Source of the DNA: Limnohabitans sp. MMS-10A-192
GTDB lineage: Bacteria; Pseudomonadota; Gammaproteobacteria; Burkholderiales; Burkholderiaceae_C
Reading direction: 5' to 3'
Length of the DNA stretch: 64,000 nt
Assembly (NCBI RefSeq): GCF_003063335.1
Contig: NZ_NERX01000004.1
Coordinates: forward strand, 186,001 to 250,000
A model generated the notes under the pieces. It worked only from the letters and a program-made list of their open reading frames with translations. It was not told the DNA's origin and ran no database searches. Position numbers and translations under genes: made by a program. Below, piece after piece: positions 54,675-63,251 of the stretch (positions within the stretch are counted from its first letter, which is position 1; every line of letters starts with the position of its first letter).

Positions 54675-55113
54675 TCTTGACACGGTCACTGAGCCCTTGT
54701 TTCAAAAATTGAACAAAGCCTGCATCTGCGTAGGCATCAGGAGGCAGTTCGTCTGTCAGCAAAGCCGAGTCGATGGCTGCAAGTTCGTTGGTCCGGCTGT
54801 CTTGCTGGATCCATTGAATGGCGCTCAAGCCCAACACCAAAGCCAGCAAGGGCAAAGCAGAAGCCAGAATGCTCCAGATGTTGAGGCCTTCATCGCCGGA
54901 TGCGGTCAGGGTGCCATTGTTTTGAATACTTGTGTTTTGGGCAAACCCCAGCTGCATGACCGGTTTGCGTTGAGCCATGGCCAGTTGGCGGGCGACGCGC
55001 AGGCGCTCGGAGATGTCATGGGGCAAGCCAGGGGAGGCCATGCTCAGCTGAGCCGAAAAATGGCGGCCCAAACGGTCCATGTTGAGTTGTTCTGATGTAT
55101 TTTGATTTTTCAT
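54667..55113 (-). CDS. DUF3619 family protein, possible anti-sigma factor
   Basis: The 148-residue protein has one central transmembrane helix (SILASALPLLALVLGLSAIQW) preceded by a soluble N-terminal part with a helical block DISERLRVARQLAMAQRKP, and a short acidic periplasmic tail. DUF3619 genes are recurrently found just after this sigma-factor type in Burkholderiales. The topology (cytoplasmic N terminus, single span) is that of many anti-sigma factors, but no conserved zinc motif is seen. It overlaps the sigma gene by 4 bp (ATGA) and the DUF3106 gene by 8 bp. An anti-sigma role is inferred. Confidence 0.8.
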   Translation of the reverse strand: MKNQNTSEQLNMDRLGRHFSAQLSMASPGLPHDISERLRVARQLAMAQRKPVMQLGFAQNTSIQNNGTLTASGDEGLNIWSILASALPLLALVLGLSAIQWIQQDSRTNELAAIDSALLTDELPPDAYADAGFVQFLKQGLSDRVKND

Positions 55114-55676
55114 GGTCTCAGTCCCTGGTTTTCCAAAGTTTTGCTCAGAGCCTGAATGGCCCGAGAACAATGGGTTTTGACGCTGCCTTCTGAGCAGCCC
55201 ATCACGGCCGCGGTCTCCGCCACGTCCAGCTCCTCCCAATAACGCAGCAGGAAGGCTTCCCGTTGACGTGCGGGCAGGGCCATGACCGCTGTTTCGATGT
55301 GTTCAAGGGTTTGTAACCTGCCAATCCATTGTTCTGCACTCTCTGCGGCGGCCTCTTGCGTGCTGCTGGCATTGACTTCGAGCAGGTCGAAACCCCCGTC
55401 GCCTTCATCGGAGTCGAAGTCACTCAGGTTGGTGAACAGGGCATTTTTGGTTTTTTGCCGACGAAACCAATCCAGCACGGTGTTGGACAGGATGCGCTGA
55501 AACAGCAATGGCAACTCAGCGATCGGTTTGTCCGCGTAATTGGTACAAAGCTTGATCATGCTGTCTTGCACGATGTCCAAGGCCGCATCTTCGTCCCGCA
55601 CATGGTAGTAAGCGCGCTTGAAGGCTTTTTTTTCCACGTTTTTCAGAAAGTCTGAAAGTTCTGAGTCCGATGCCAA
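55110..55676 (-). CDS. RNA polymerase ECF-type sigma factor
   Basis: The 188-residue protein has the two-domain architecture of extracytoplasmic-function sigma factors: region 2 with FKRAYYHVRDEDAALDIVQDSMIKLCTNY and TVLDWFRRQKTKNALF, and region 4 with LPARQREAFLLRYWEELDVAETAAVMGCSEGSVKTHCSRAIQAL. It directs RNA polymerase to a small stress regulon. The TTG at 55676 gives the usual N terminus ASDSELSDFLKNVEKKAF; an in-frame TTG at 55742 would add 22 residues. It is first in the operon and divergent from ilvI. Confidence 0.88.
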   Translation of the reverse strand: MASDSELSDFLKNVEKKAFKRAYYHVRDEDAALDIVQDSMIKLCTNYADKPIAELPLLFQRILSNTVLDWFRRQKTKNALFTNLSDFDSDEGDGGFDLLEVNASSTQEAAAESAEQWIGRLQTLEHIETAVMALPARQREAFLLRYWEELDVAETAAVMGCSEGSVKTHCSRAIQALSKTLENQGLRP

Positions 55677-55999
55677 CTGTTTATGAGCCTTCGCGCGTGC
55701 GAGGCTGTTGCCTGTGTGTAATGAAAGAGTGCGCGATTCCAATAGATGGGCCGCGCTTTGTGAGCGAGATTATCTCACTGCCAAATCGCCTTGGTGATGT
55801 ATGGCCGCAGGTTTTCGGAAATGAGCCGTACAAATGCGATAATGTCAGATTGCAATTGAAAAAAAGCAAACGGATCACCGTCCGGCACTTTTACAGTTTG
55901 GTGCCCATGTCGTTGGTCTCAAGTCCCAAAGCCACTTCAAAAGAGTCGAGCCCAGGGGCACCCAAGGTTTTTCGTTAGAGAAATTCACAAAGGTTGAAT

Positions 56000-57763
56000 A
56001 TGGACATGAACAAAGCCGAAACGGCACAAGCCGCGGCCAGCGGACAAGAGCTGCGTGGCGCAGAAATCCTGGTCAAGGCGCTTCAAGCAGAGAACGTGCA
56101 ATACATTTGGGGTTATCCAGGTGGTGCCGTGCTCCACATTTACGACGCTTTTTACAAGCAAGACACTATTCAGCACGTTTTGGTGCGCCATGAGCAAGCG
56201 GCTGTACATGCTGCCGACGGCTTCGCCCGCGCGACGGGCGAAGTGGGCGTGGCGTTGGTGACCTCGGGCCCTGGCTTGACCAATGCCGTCACCGGTATCG
56301 CTACCGCTTACATGGACAGCATTCCGATGGTCATCATCAGCGGGCAAGTGCCCACTGCCGCCATCGGTCTGGATGCTTTCCAAGAGTGCGACACCGTGGG
56401 CATCACGCGCCCGATCGTGAAGCACAATTTCCTGGTCAAAGACGCCAAAGACATGGCCGAGGTCATGAAAAAGGCTTTCCACATCGCACGCAGCGGCCGA
56501 CCTGGTCCTGTGGTGGTGGACATTCCGAAAGATGTTTCTTTCAACAAGGCCTTGTATTCGGGCTACCCCGAGTCGGTCGAGATGCGCTCTTACAACCCGG
56601 TGCGTAAGGGTCATGGCGGTCAGATCCGCAAGGCCCTGCAATTGCTGATGGCGGCCAAGCGCCCCTATATTTACACCGGCGGCGGCGTGCTGCTGAGCAA
56701 TGCCAGCGCAGAGCTGCGCGCTTTGGTCGATATGCTGAACGTGCCGGTCACCAACACCCTGATGGGTTTGGGTGCTTTCCCCGCCACGGACCGCCGTTTC
56801 CTGGGCATGCTGGGCATGCACGGTACGCTCGAAGCCAACAATGCCATGCAAAACTGCGATGTGTTGCTGGCAGTGGGCGCACGTTTTGACGACCGTGTGA
56901 TCGGCAACCCCAAGCATTTCGCTTCGGTGGACCGCAAGATCATCCACATTGACATCGATCCGTCGAGCATTTCCAAGCGCGTGAAGGTGGATGTGCCGAT
57001 CGTGGGCGATGTGAAGGACGTGCTGACCGAACTCATGGGCATGATCCGCGAATCCGGCCTCAAGCCCGACCCCCAGGCGCTGGCGCAGTGGTGGGAGACG
57101 GTCGAAGGCTGGCGCAAACGCGATTGCATGAAGTACGACAGCAACAACAGCACGGTCATCAAGCCACAAAAGGTCATCGAGACCTTGTGGGACATGACCA
57201 AGGACGCCGATGCGTACATCACATCCGACGTGGGTCAGCACCAGATGTGGGCTGCGCAGTACTACAAATTCAACGAGCCACGCCGCTGGATCAACTCCGG
57301 TGGTCTTGGCACCATGGGTGTGGGCATTCCTTACGCCATGGGCATCAAACTGGCCAAGCCTGACAGCGAAGTTTTTTGCGTGACGGGTGAAGGCTCGGTG
57401 CAGATGTGCATTCAGGAACTCTCGACCTGCCTGCAATACAACACGCCCATCAAAGTTCTGGCCCTGAACAACGGTTACTTGGGCATGGTGCGCCAGTGGC
57501 AAGAGATTGATTACTCTGGTCGTTACAGCCACAGCTACATGGATGCCTTGCCCAACTTCGTGAAGTTGGCGGAGGCCTATGGCCACGTCGGCATCTTGGT
57601 GGAAAAGCCGGAGGATGTGGAGCCTGCCTTGCGCGAGGCCCGCAGACTCAAGGACCGCACGGTTTTCCTGGACATCCGCACGGACCCGACCGAAAACGTG
57701 TTCCCCATGGTTCAGGCTGGCAAAGGCATCACCGAGATGCTGTTGAGCGCGGAGGACCTGTAA
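56000..57763 (+). CDS. ilvI: Acetolactate synthase 3 large (catalytic) subunit
   Basis: The 587-residue ThDP- and FAD-dependent enzyme makes acetolactate or acetohydroxybutyrate for valine, leucine and isoleucine synthesis. It has the conserved GYPGGAVLHIYDAF and RHEQAAVHAADGFARATG (activation Glu), the FAD/Phe region and the ThDP-binding GDG-like segment VTGEGSVQMCIQELSTC and ALNNGYLGMVRQWQ. The ATG at 56000 has AAAGG close upstream; a TTG at 55994 also fits. ilvH follows by 2 bp. The promoter region upstream shows no leader peptide rich in Ile/Val/Leu. Confidence 0.95.
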   Translation: MDMNKAETAQAAASGQELRGAEILVKALQAENVQYIWGYPGGAVLHIYDAFYKQDTIQHVLVRHEQAAVHAADGFARATGEVGVALVTSGPGLTNAVTGIATAYMDSIPMVIISGQVPTAAIGLDAFQECDTVGITRPIVKHNFLVKDAKDMAEVMKKAFHIARSGRPGPVVVDIPKDVSFNKALYSGYPESVEMRSYNPVRKGHGGQIRKALQLLMAAKRPYIYTGGGVLLSNASAELRALVDMLNVPVTNTLMGLGAFPATDRRFLGMLGMHGTLEANNAMQNCDVLLAVGARFDDRVIGNPKHFASVDRKIIHIDIDPSSISKRVKVDVPIVGDVKDVLTELMGMIRESGLKPDPQALAQWWETVEGWRKRDCMKYDSNNSTVIKPQKVIETLWDMTKDADAYITSDVGQHQMWAAQYYKFNEPRRWINSGGLGTMGVGIPYAMGIKLAKPDSEVFCVTGEGSVQMCIQELSTCLQYNTPIKVLALNNGYLGMVRQWQEIDYSGRYSHSYMDALPNFVKLAEAYGHVGILVEKPEDVEPALREARRLKDRTVFLDIRTDPTENVFPMVQAGKGITEMLLSAEDL

Positions 57764-57765
57764 TC

Positions 57766-58257
57766 ATGAAACACATCATTGCTGTATTGATCGAAAACGA
57801 AGCGGGCGCCTTGTCCCGTGTGGTGGGCTTGTTCTCGGCACGTGGCTACAACATCGAGTCCTTGACCGTGGCCCCAACCGAAGACCCCAGCCTCTCGCGC
57901 ATGACGATCCAGACCGCAGGGTCTGACGATGTGATCGAGCAAATCACCAAGCACCTGAACCGCCTGATCGAGGTGGTGAAGGTGGTGGACCTGACCGAAG
58001 GCGCTTACACCGAACGCGAGCTGATGCTGGTGAAGGTGCGCGCCGTGGGCAAGGAACGCGAAGAAATGAAACGCATGGCCGACATCTTCCGTGGCCGCGT
58101 GATTGATGTCACCGACAAGAGCTACACGATTGAGCTCACTGGTGACCAATCGAAGAACGACGCCTTTTTGGAGGCGATCGACCGCAGCGCTATTTTGGAG
58201 ACCGTGCGCACCGGTGCATGCGGTATCGGGCGCGGCGAGCGCATCCTGCGCGTCTAA
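57766..58257 (+). CDS. ilvH: Acetolactate synthase small (regulatory) subunit
   Basis: The 163-residue subunit confers valine feedback inhibition and raises the activity of IlvI. The N-terminal ACT domain begins MKHIIAVLIENEAGALSRVVGLFSARGYNIESLTV and the second, C-terminal ACT-like domain includes RELMLVKVRAVGKEREE and DVTDKSYTIELTGDQSK. It starts 2 bp after the ilvI stop and ends 39 bp before ilvC. This gene order ilvI-ilvH-ilvC is the standard one in betaproteobacteria. The sequence is full length. Confidence 0.95.
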   Translation: MKHIIAVLIENEAGALSRVVGLFSARGYNIESLTVAPTEDPSLSRMTIQTAGSDDVIEQITKHLNRLIEVVKVVDLTEGAYTERELMLVKVRAVGKEREEMKRMADIFRGRVIDVTDKSYTIELTGDQSKNDAFLEAIDRSAILETVRTGACGIGRGERILRV

Positions 58258-58263
58258 ACTTAA

Positions 58264-59313
<1,050 letters not shown>

Positions 59314-59332
59314 TTTGCATATTGCAAACTTG

Positions 59333-59359
59333 AAAAAGGCCACCGCGGTGGCCTTTTTT
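59333..59359 (+). terminator. Terminator after ilvC
   Basis: AAAGGCCACC-GC-GGTGGCCTTT is a near-perfect stem flanked by A5 and T6. It separates the ilvIHC operon from pssA. Confidence 0.9.
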
Positions 59360-59427
59360 CATGGGCGTCGTGACTGACTTAAACTCATGACCTGGCGCCT
59401 TGCTCGACCAGCCTCTGACAGGAATGG

Positions 59428-60246
59428 ATGATGAACAACGATACCGATAAATTTGATGACGCTGAAATCATGGCGTCTTCTCGCAAGCCATCCAAAGGCA
59501 TCTACATGTTGCCCAACATGATCACCTTGGCTGCCTTGTTTGGCGGTTTTTATGCCATTGTCATGGCCATGAATGGACGCTTTGATTTGGCCACTGTTGG
59601 CATCTTGTGCGCTATGGTGCTCGATAGCTTGGATGGCCGAGTTGCCCGCATGACCAATACCCAAAGCGCGTTTGGTGAGCAAATGGACTCCTTATCTGAC
59701 ATGGTGTCGTTCGGTGCAGCGCCTGCGTTGATCGCCTATGTCTGGTGCCTTAAAAGCCTGGGACGCTGGGGGTGGATTGCCGCGTTTGTTTACTGCGCCT
59801 GTGCAGCACTGCGCTTGGCGCGCTTCAATGTGAACACGGCGGTGGTCGATAAACGCTATTTCCAGGGTTTGCCTTCACCAGCCGCTGCAGCCTTGGTCAC
59901 CGGGTTCATCTGGATCATGATGGAAAACGCTGTTGATCCCCAGAGTGTGGCTTGGTGGATGTTTGCTGTGGCCCTTTTCTCAGGCTTGACCATGGTGACC
60001 AATGTGCCGTTTTACAGTTTCAAAGACATGCACATGAAAAAGACGGTGCCCTTTGTTTCGCTGGTGTTGGTGGCGCTGGGCATCGCGGTCGTGAACATCG
60101 ATCCGCCTACCGTGCTGTTCGCCATCTTTGTGGGTTACGGCCTGAGCGGATATGCCATTTATGTCTGGCGAAAGGCCAAAGGCCAGCCAGCCAGCATGAT
60201 CAGCACCTCGACCGATGAACCCGAGGAGCGGGGTCTTCATCAGTGA
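59428..60246 (+). CDS. pssA: CDP-diacylglycerol--serine O-phosphatidyltransferase
   Basis: The 272-residue polytopic membrane enzyme makes phosphatidylserine, the precursor of phosphatidylethanolamine. The CDP-alcohol phosphotransferase signature DGRVARMTNTQSAFGEQMDSLSDMVSFG near residue 69 has the DGxxAR...G...D...D pattern. Several hydrophobic segments (for example MITLAALFGGFYAIVMAM) flank it. The ATG at 59428 was chosen, with a nearby ATG at 59431 also possible. Between ilvC and leuA the usual psd partner is absent here. Its short C-terminal soluble tail (STDEPEERG) is variable in the family. Confidence 0.93.
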   Translation: MMNNDTDKFDDAEIMASSRKPSKGIYMLPNMITLAALFGGFYAIVMAMNGRFDLATVGILCAMVLDSLDGRVARMTNTQSAFGEQMDSLSDMVSFGAAPALIAYVWCLKSLGRWGWIAAFVYCACAALRLARFNVNTAVVDKRYFQGLPSPAAAALVTGFIWIMMENAVDPQSVAWWMFAVALFSGLTMVTNVPFYSFKDMHMKKTVPFVSLVLVALGIAVVNIDPPTVLFAIFVGYGLSGYAIYVWRKAKGQPASMISTSTDEPEERGLHQ

Positions 60247-60256
60247 TGTCTTGTCC

Positions 60257-60286
60257 ATGACAAGAGGCTGATTTTTCTGTGATAAA
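60257..60286 (+). promoter_or_regulatory. Probable leuA promoter
   Basis: An extended -10 like TGTGATAAAG occurs at about 60278-60287, with an ATGACA-like -35 at 60257-60262 and an 18-bp spacer. It lies just upstream of the leader peptide start at 60295. The match is moderate. Confidence 0.4.
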
Positions 60287-60294
60287 GTGAATGC

Positions 60295-60348
60295 ATGAAC
60301 AAATTTTTGCTGGCACTACTGCTAACGCCTCACGGGCGGGATGTGTAG
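60295..60348 (+). CDS. leuA leader peptide (leucine-rich, attenuation)
   Basis: A 17-codon ORF, MNKFLLALLLTPHGRDV, contains five leucine codons (TTG, CTG, CTA, CTG, CTA) within six, followed by a TAG. It precedes a GC-rich hairpin and then the leuA gene. Stalling of the ribosome at Leu codons when leucyl-tRNA is scarce would change RNA folding. The ORF lacks a strong ribosome-binding site (AAAGTG-like), as is often so for leader peptides. Attenuation of leu genes through a leucine leader is well known in enterobacteria. Confidence 0.75.
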   Translation: MNKFLLALLLTPHGRDV

Positions 60349-60368
60349 CGCACGCGAACATTGTCCTC

Positions 60369-60404
60369 AAAGGCCCGTATGCCATCCGCAACGGGCCTTT
60401 TGCA
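60369..60404 (+). terminator. leuA attenuator hairpin
   Basis: AAAGGCCCGT (60369-60378) pairs with ACGGGCCTTT (60391-60400), with a short T run after. It sits 21 bp past the leader stop. The loop contains CATCCGC, which is complementary to the GCGGGATG-like sequence at 60335-60342 (one G extra), a possible antiterminator partner. Confidence 0.75.
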
Positions 60405-60442
60405 TTGGTGCATGGATTTGCGGTTATTGACCAGGAGCGAAT

Positions 60443-61981
60443 ATGTCTGACAAATTGATTATTTTTGACACCACTTTGCGTGACGGCGAGCAGTCGCCAG
60501 GCGCATCCATGACCCGTGATGAGAAGCTGCGCATTGCGCGTCAACTCGAGCGTCTGCGCGTGGATGTGATCGAAGCTGGTTTTGCCGCCAGCTCGAACGG
60601 AGATTTTGAAGCTGTTCAGGCCATCGCCAATACGATCAAAGACTCGACAATTTGTTCTCTGTCGCGCGCCAATGACCGCGACATCGCGCGAGCGGCAGAG
60701 GCGCTCAAAGGTGCGAACAGTGGCCGAATTCACACCTTCATTGCAACATCGCCATTGCACATGGAAAAGAAGTTGCGTATGACCCCTGACCAAGTCTTTG
60801 AGCAGGCCAAGCAGTCGGTGCGTTTCGCTCGCAATTTGGTGGGTGATATCGAGTTCAGTCCAGAAGATGGGTACCGCAGTGATATGGACTTTTTGTGCAG
60901 TGTCCTCGAAGCGGTGATCGCAGAAGGCGCCACGACCATCAACGTGCCCGATACAGTGGGTTACGCCGTACCGGAGTTGTACGGTCAATTCATCAAAACT
61001 TTGCGCGAACGCATTCCTAACTCCGACAAAGCCATTTGGTCGGTCCATTGCCACAATGATTTGGGCATGGCCGTGGCGAACTCTTTGGCGGGTGTCAAAA
61101 TTGGTGGTGCTCGCCAAGTCGAGTGCACGATCAACGGTCTGGGCGAGCGCGCAGGCAATTGCTCGCTCGAAGAAGTGGTCATGGCGGTCAAAACCCGTCG
61201 CGATTACTTCGGTTTGGACATCGGTATCGACACCAGCCACATCGTGGCTGCTAGCCGTATGGTCAGCCAGACCACGGGCTTCGTGGTTCAGCCCAACAAG
61301 GCCGTGGTGGGCGCGAACGCCTTTGCACATGCATCCGGTATTCATCAAGATGGGGTGCTCAAGGCCCGCGACACTTACGAAATTATGCGTGCAGAGGATG
61401 TCGGTTGGTCCGCCAACAAAATCGTGCTCGGCAAACTGAGTGGCCGCAATGCATTCAAGCAGCGTTTGCAAGATTTGGGCGTGATCTTGGAGAGCGAAAC
61501 AGAAATCAACAATGCTTTTGCCAAGTTCAAGGAGTTGGCTGACCGAAAGAGTGAAATTTTCGACGAAGACATTCTGGCTTTGGTCAGCGATGAGAGTGTC
61601 ACAGCAGACAAGGAGCAGTTTGGTTTTGTTTCCATGTCGCAACACAGTGAAACCGGTGAGCGTCCGCATTCGGCGGTGGTGTTCACTGTGGGGGGTAAAG
61701 AGGTCCGTGGCAATTCGGATGGAAATGGACCCGTTGATGCATCACTCAAAGCCATCGAGTCGATTGTCAAAAGTGGCGCTGAAATGGTGCTTTATTCGGT
61801 CAACGCTATCAGCGGCTCGACCGAAAGCCAGGGCGAGGTGACGGTGCGCTTGCAAAACAGCGGTCGTGTGGTTAACGGTGTTGGTTCTGATCCGGACATC
61901 GTAGTCGCTTCTGCCAAGGCTTACCTCAGCGCACTCAACAAGCTTCAGAGCAAAGCTGATCGGGTGGCCGCTCAGGGTTGA
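60443..61981 (+). CDS. leuA: 2-isopropylmalate synthase
   Basis: The 512-residue enzyme condenses acetyl-CoA with 2-oxoisovalerate, the committed step of leucine synthesis. The HMGL-like TIM barrel begins [23 protein letters not shown], with [17 protein letters not shown] carrying metal ligands and [11 protein letters not shown]. The C-terminal regulatory domain (from about 390) should bind leucine for feedback inhibition. Upstream is a leucine-rich leader peptide and attenuator. Its terminator lies 32 bp beyond the stop. leuB, C and D are not in this window. Confidence 0.95.
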   Translation: MSDKLIIFDTTLRDGEQSPGASMTRDEKLRIARQLERLRVDVIEAGFAASSNGDFEAVQAIANTIKDSTICSLSRANDRDIARAAEALKGANSGRIHTFIATSPLHMEKKLRMTPDQVFEQAKQSVRFARNLVGDIEFSPEDGYRSDMDFLCSVLEAVIAEGATTINVPDTVGYAVPELYGQFIKTLRERIPNSDKAIWSVHCHNDLGMAVANSLAGVKIGGARQVECTINGLGERAGNCSLEEVVMAVKTRRDYFGLDIGIDTSHIVAASRMVSQTTGFVVQPNKAVVGANAFAHASGIHQDGVLKARDTYEIMRAEDVGWSANKIVLGKLSGRNAFKQRLQDLGVILESETEINNAFAKFKELADRKSEIFDEDILALVSDESVTADKEQFGFVSMSQHSETGERPHSAVVFTVGGKEVRGNSDGNGPVDASLKAIESIVKSGAEMVLYSVNAISGSTESQGEVTVRLQNSGRVVNGVGSDPDIVVASAKAYLSALNKLQSKADRVAAQG

Positions 61982-62012
61982 TGTAATCCTTAATTGGTAT
62001 TATTTAACTTCA

Positions 62013-62052
62013 TAAAAGTCACGCAAGTTATTGTTCTTGCGTGACTTTTTTT
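62013..62052 (+). terminator. Terminator after leuA
   Basis: AAAAGTCACGCAAG pairs with CTTGCGTGACTTTT over 14 bp, followed by T7. It is a strong intrinsic terminator. Confidence 0.92.
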
Positions 62053-62106
62053 ATTTCAGTAGACTCTGATGGTATATTCAATGTGAATGCTTTTCAAAAT
62101 AACGCA

Positions 62107-63177
62107 ATGCGCCTGAATTCAACTGTAATTTCTTCTGTTTCCAACCTGTGGTCGCGGCGATTCATCACGATGATGACCGCTGGACTTGTAGGTGCTTTTT
62201 TGCTTGCGCCAGATTTTGCCGAAGCCAAGCAACGAAAAGAGGTGACACACAAGACACTCAAAAGCAGCAAGAAAAAAACATCAGCTGCGGTCAAGTTGGC
62301 TAAACGCACGACCCAATTCGCGGCCGTTGCGGCAGTCCCCTTGCGTGTTTCATTTGGGCAAAAAGCGGGTTTGCACGCTTCATCCGATCCACTGGATTTG
62401 CGCTCCAGTGTGGCCTTGGTGATTGATCAGGATACCCGAGAAGTGTTGCTGAGCAAGAACGACCAAGCCGTTTTACCCATTGCGTCATTGACCAAGCTGA
62501 TGACGGGACTTGTGATTTCCGAAGCTCAGTTGCCCATGTCTGAAATGGTCATGATCACTCAGGCCGATGTAGATACCGAAAAGGGCAGTTCTTCACGCTT
62601 GGCCGTTGGCACTGTTCTTAGCCGTGGCGATTTGTTGCATTTGGCCCTCATGTCAAGTGAGAACCGTGCTGCACACGCTTTGGGTCGTACGTTTCCTGGT
62701 GGCCTCGATGCTTTTGTTGCTCGAATGAATGGTCGTGCCAAATCGCTTGGTATGAAAGATACCCGCTACGTGGAGCCCACCGGTTTGTCTAGCAATAATC
62801 AGTCCAGTGCACACGACTTGGCGACCTTGGTCGGCGCTGCATACAAAGAACCCGTGTTGCGTGAGCTGTCGACATCGCATGGCCGTGAAATTGCTGTGGG
62901 GCACCGAACCTTGCAGTACAACAATACCAACCGACTTGTTAAAAGCCCACAGTGGGACATTGGTATCCAAAAAACGGGTTTCATCAATGAAGCAGGTCAA
63001 TGTCTTGTGATGCAGGCGCAGGTTTCGGGGCGAAAGTTGATCATGGTGTTTCTCGATTCCGCAGGCAAACTCAGTCGTATTGCCGATGCAGAGCGTGTTC
63101 GGCGCTGGGTAGAGAAGTCTTCAGCCTTGTCTATCAGCAGCAAGCATGTAGCATTGTCCGATCAGATGCCCAGTTGA
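62107..63177 (+). CDS. pbpG: D-alanyl-D-alanine endopeptidase (penicillin-binding protein 7-like)
   Basis: The 356-residue serine peptidase of the S11 family cuts peptidoglycan peptide cross-links. The active-site motifs are SLTK (IASLTKLM), SSEN and KTG (IQKTGF). A cytoplasmic or signal segment (residues 16-38, RRFITMMTAGLVGAFLLAPDFAEA) precedes a Lys-rich linker, so it is exported. The ATG at 62107 gives a better start than 62041, which lies inside the leuA terminator. It lacks the C-terminal amphipathic anchor of DacA-type enzymes, consistent with the PbpG group. Confidence 0.88.
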   Translation: MRLNSTVISSVSNLWSRRFITMMTAGLVGAFLLAPDFAEAKQRKEVTHKTLKSSKKKTSAAVKLAKRTTQFAAVAAVPLRVSFGQKAGLHASSDPLDLRSSVALVIDQDTREVLLSKNDQAVLPIASLTKLMTGLVISEAQLPMSEMVMITQADVDTEKGSSSRLAVGTVLSRGDLLHLALMSSENRAAHALGRTFPGGLDAFVARMNGRAKSLGMKDTRYVEPTGLSSNNQSSAHDLATLVGAAYKEPVLRELSTSHGREIAVGHRTLQYNNTNRLVKSPQWDIGIQKTGFINEAGQCLVMQAQVSGRKLIMVFLDSAGKLSRIADAERVRRWVEKSSALSISSKHVALSDQMPS

Positions 63178-63200
63178 TTTATTTGGACATTCGCAAAGCT

Positions 63201-63227
63201 AAAAGGCCGCCGCAAGGTGGCCTTTTT
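63201..63227 (+). terminator. Terminator between pbpG and the IclR gene
   Basis: AAAAGGCCGCC-GCAA-GGTGGCCTTTTT is a hairpin with one G-U pair and T5. It serves pbpG and, on the opposite strand (A4 upstream), could also stop the convergent IclR-gene transcript. Confidence 0.88.
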
Positions 63228-63251
63228 CGTGGCAAAGTGGGTAGCAGCAAC

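Noticed and set aside
55850..55999. Possible leader peptide before ilvI
   Set aside because: The short frame here reads MSLVSSPKATSKESS, without runs of Ile, Val or Leu codons, and no terminator/antiterminator pair was found, so attenuation as for leuA is not supported.
55985..57586. 533-codon minus-strand open frame opposite ilvI
   Set aside because: It mirrors the ilvI gene, which has full conserved motifs. The antisense product is His/Arg/Val-rich with no domain.
60200..61669. 489-codon minus-strand open frame opposite leuA
   Set aside because: Antisense of leuA, and it also crosses the attenuator. No promoter or ribosome-binding site was evident.
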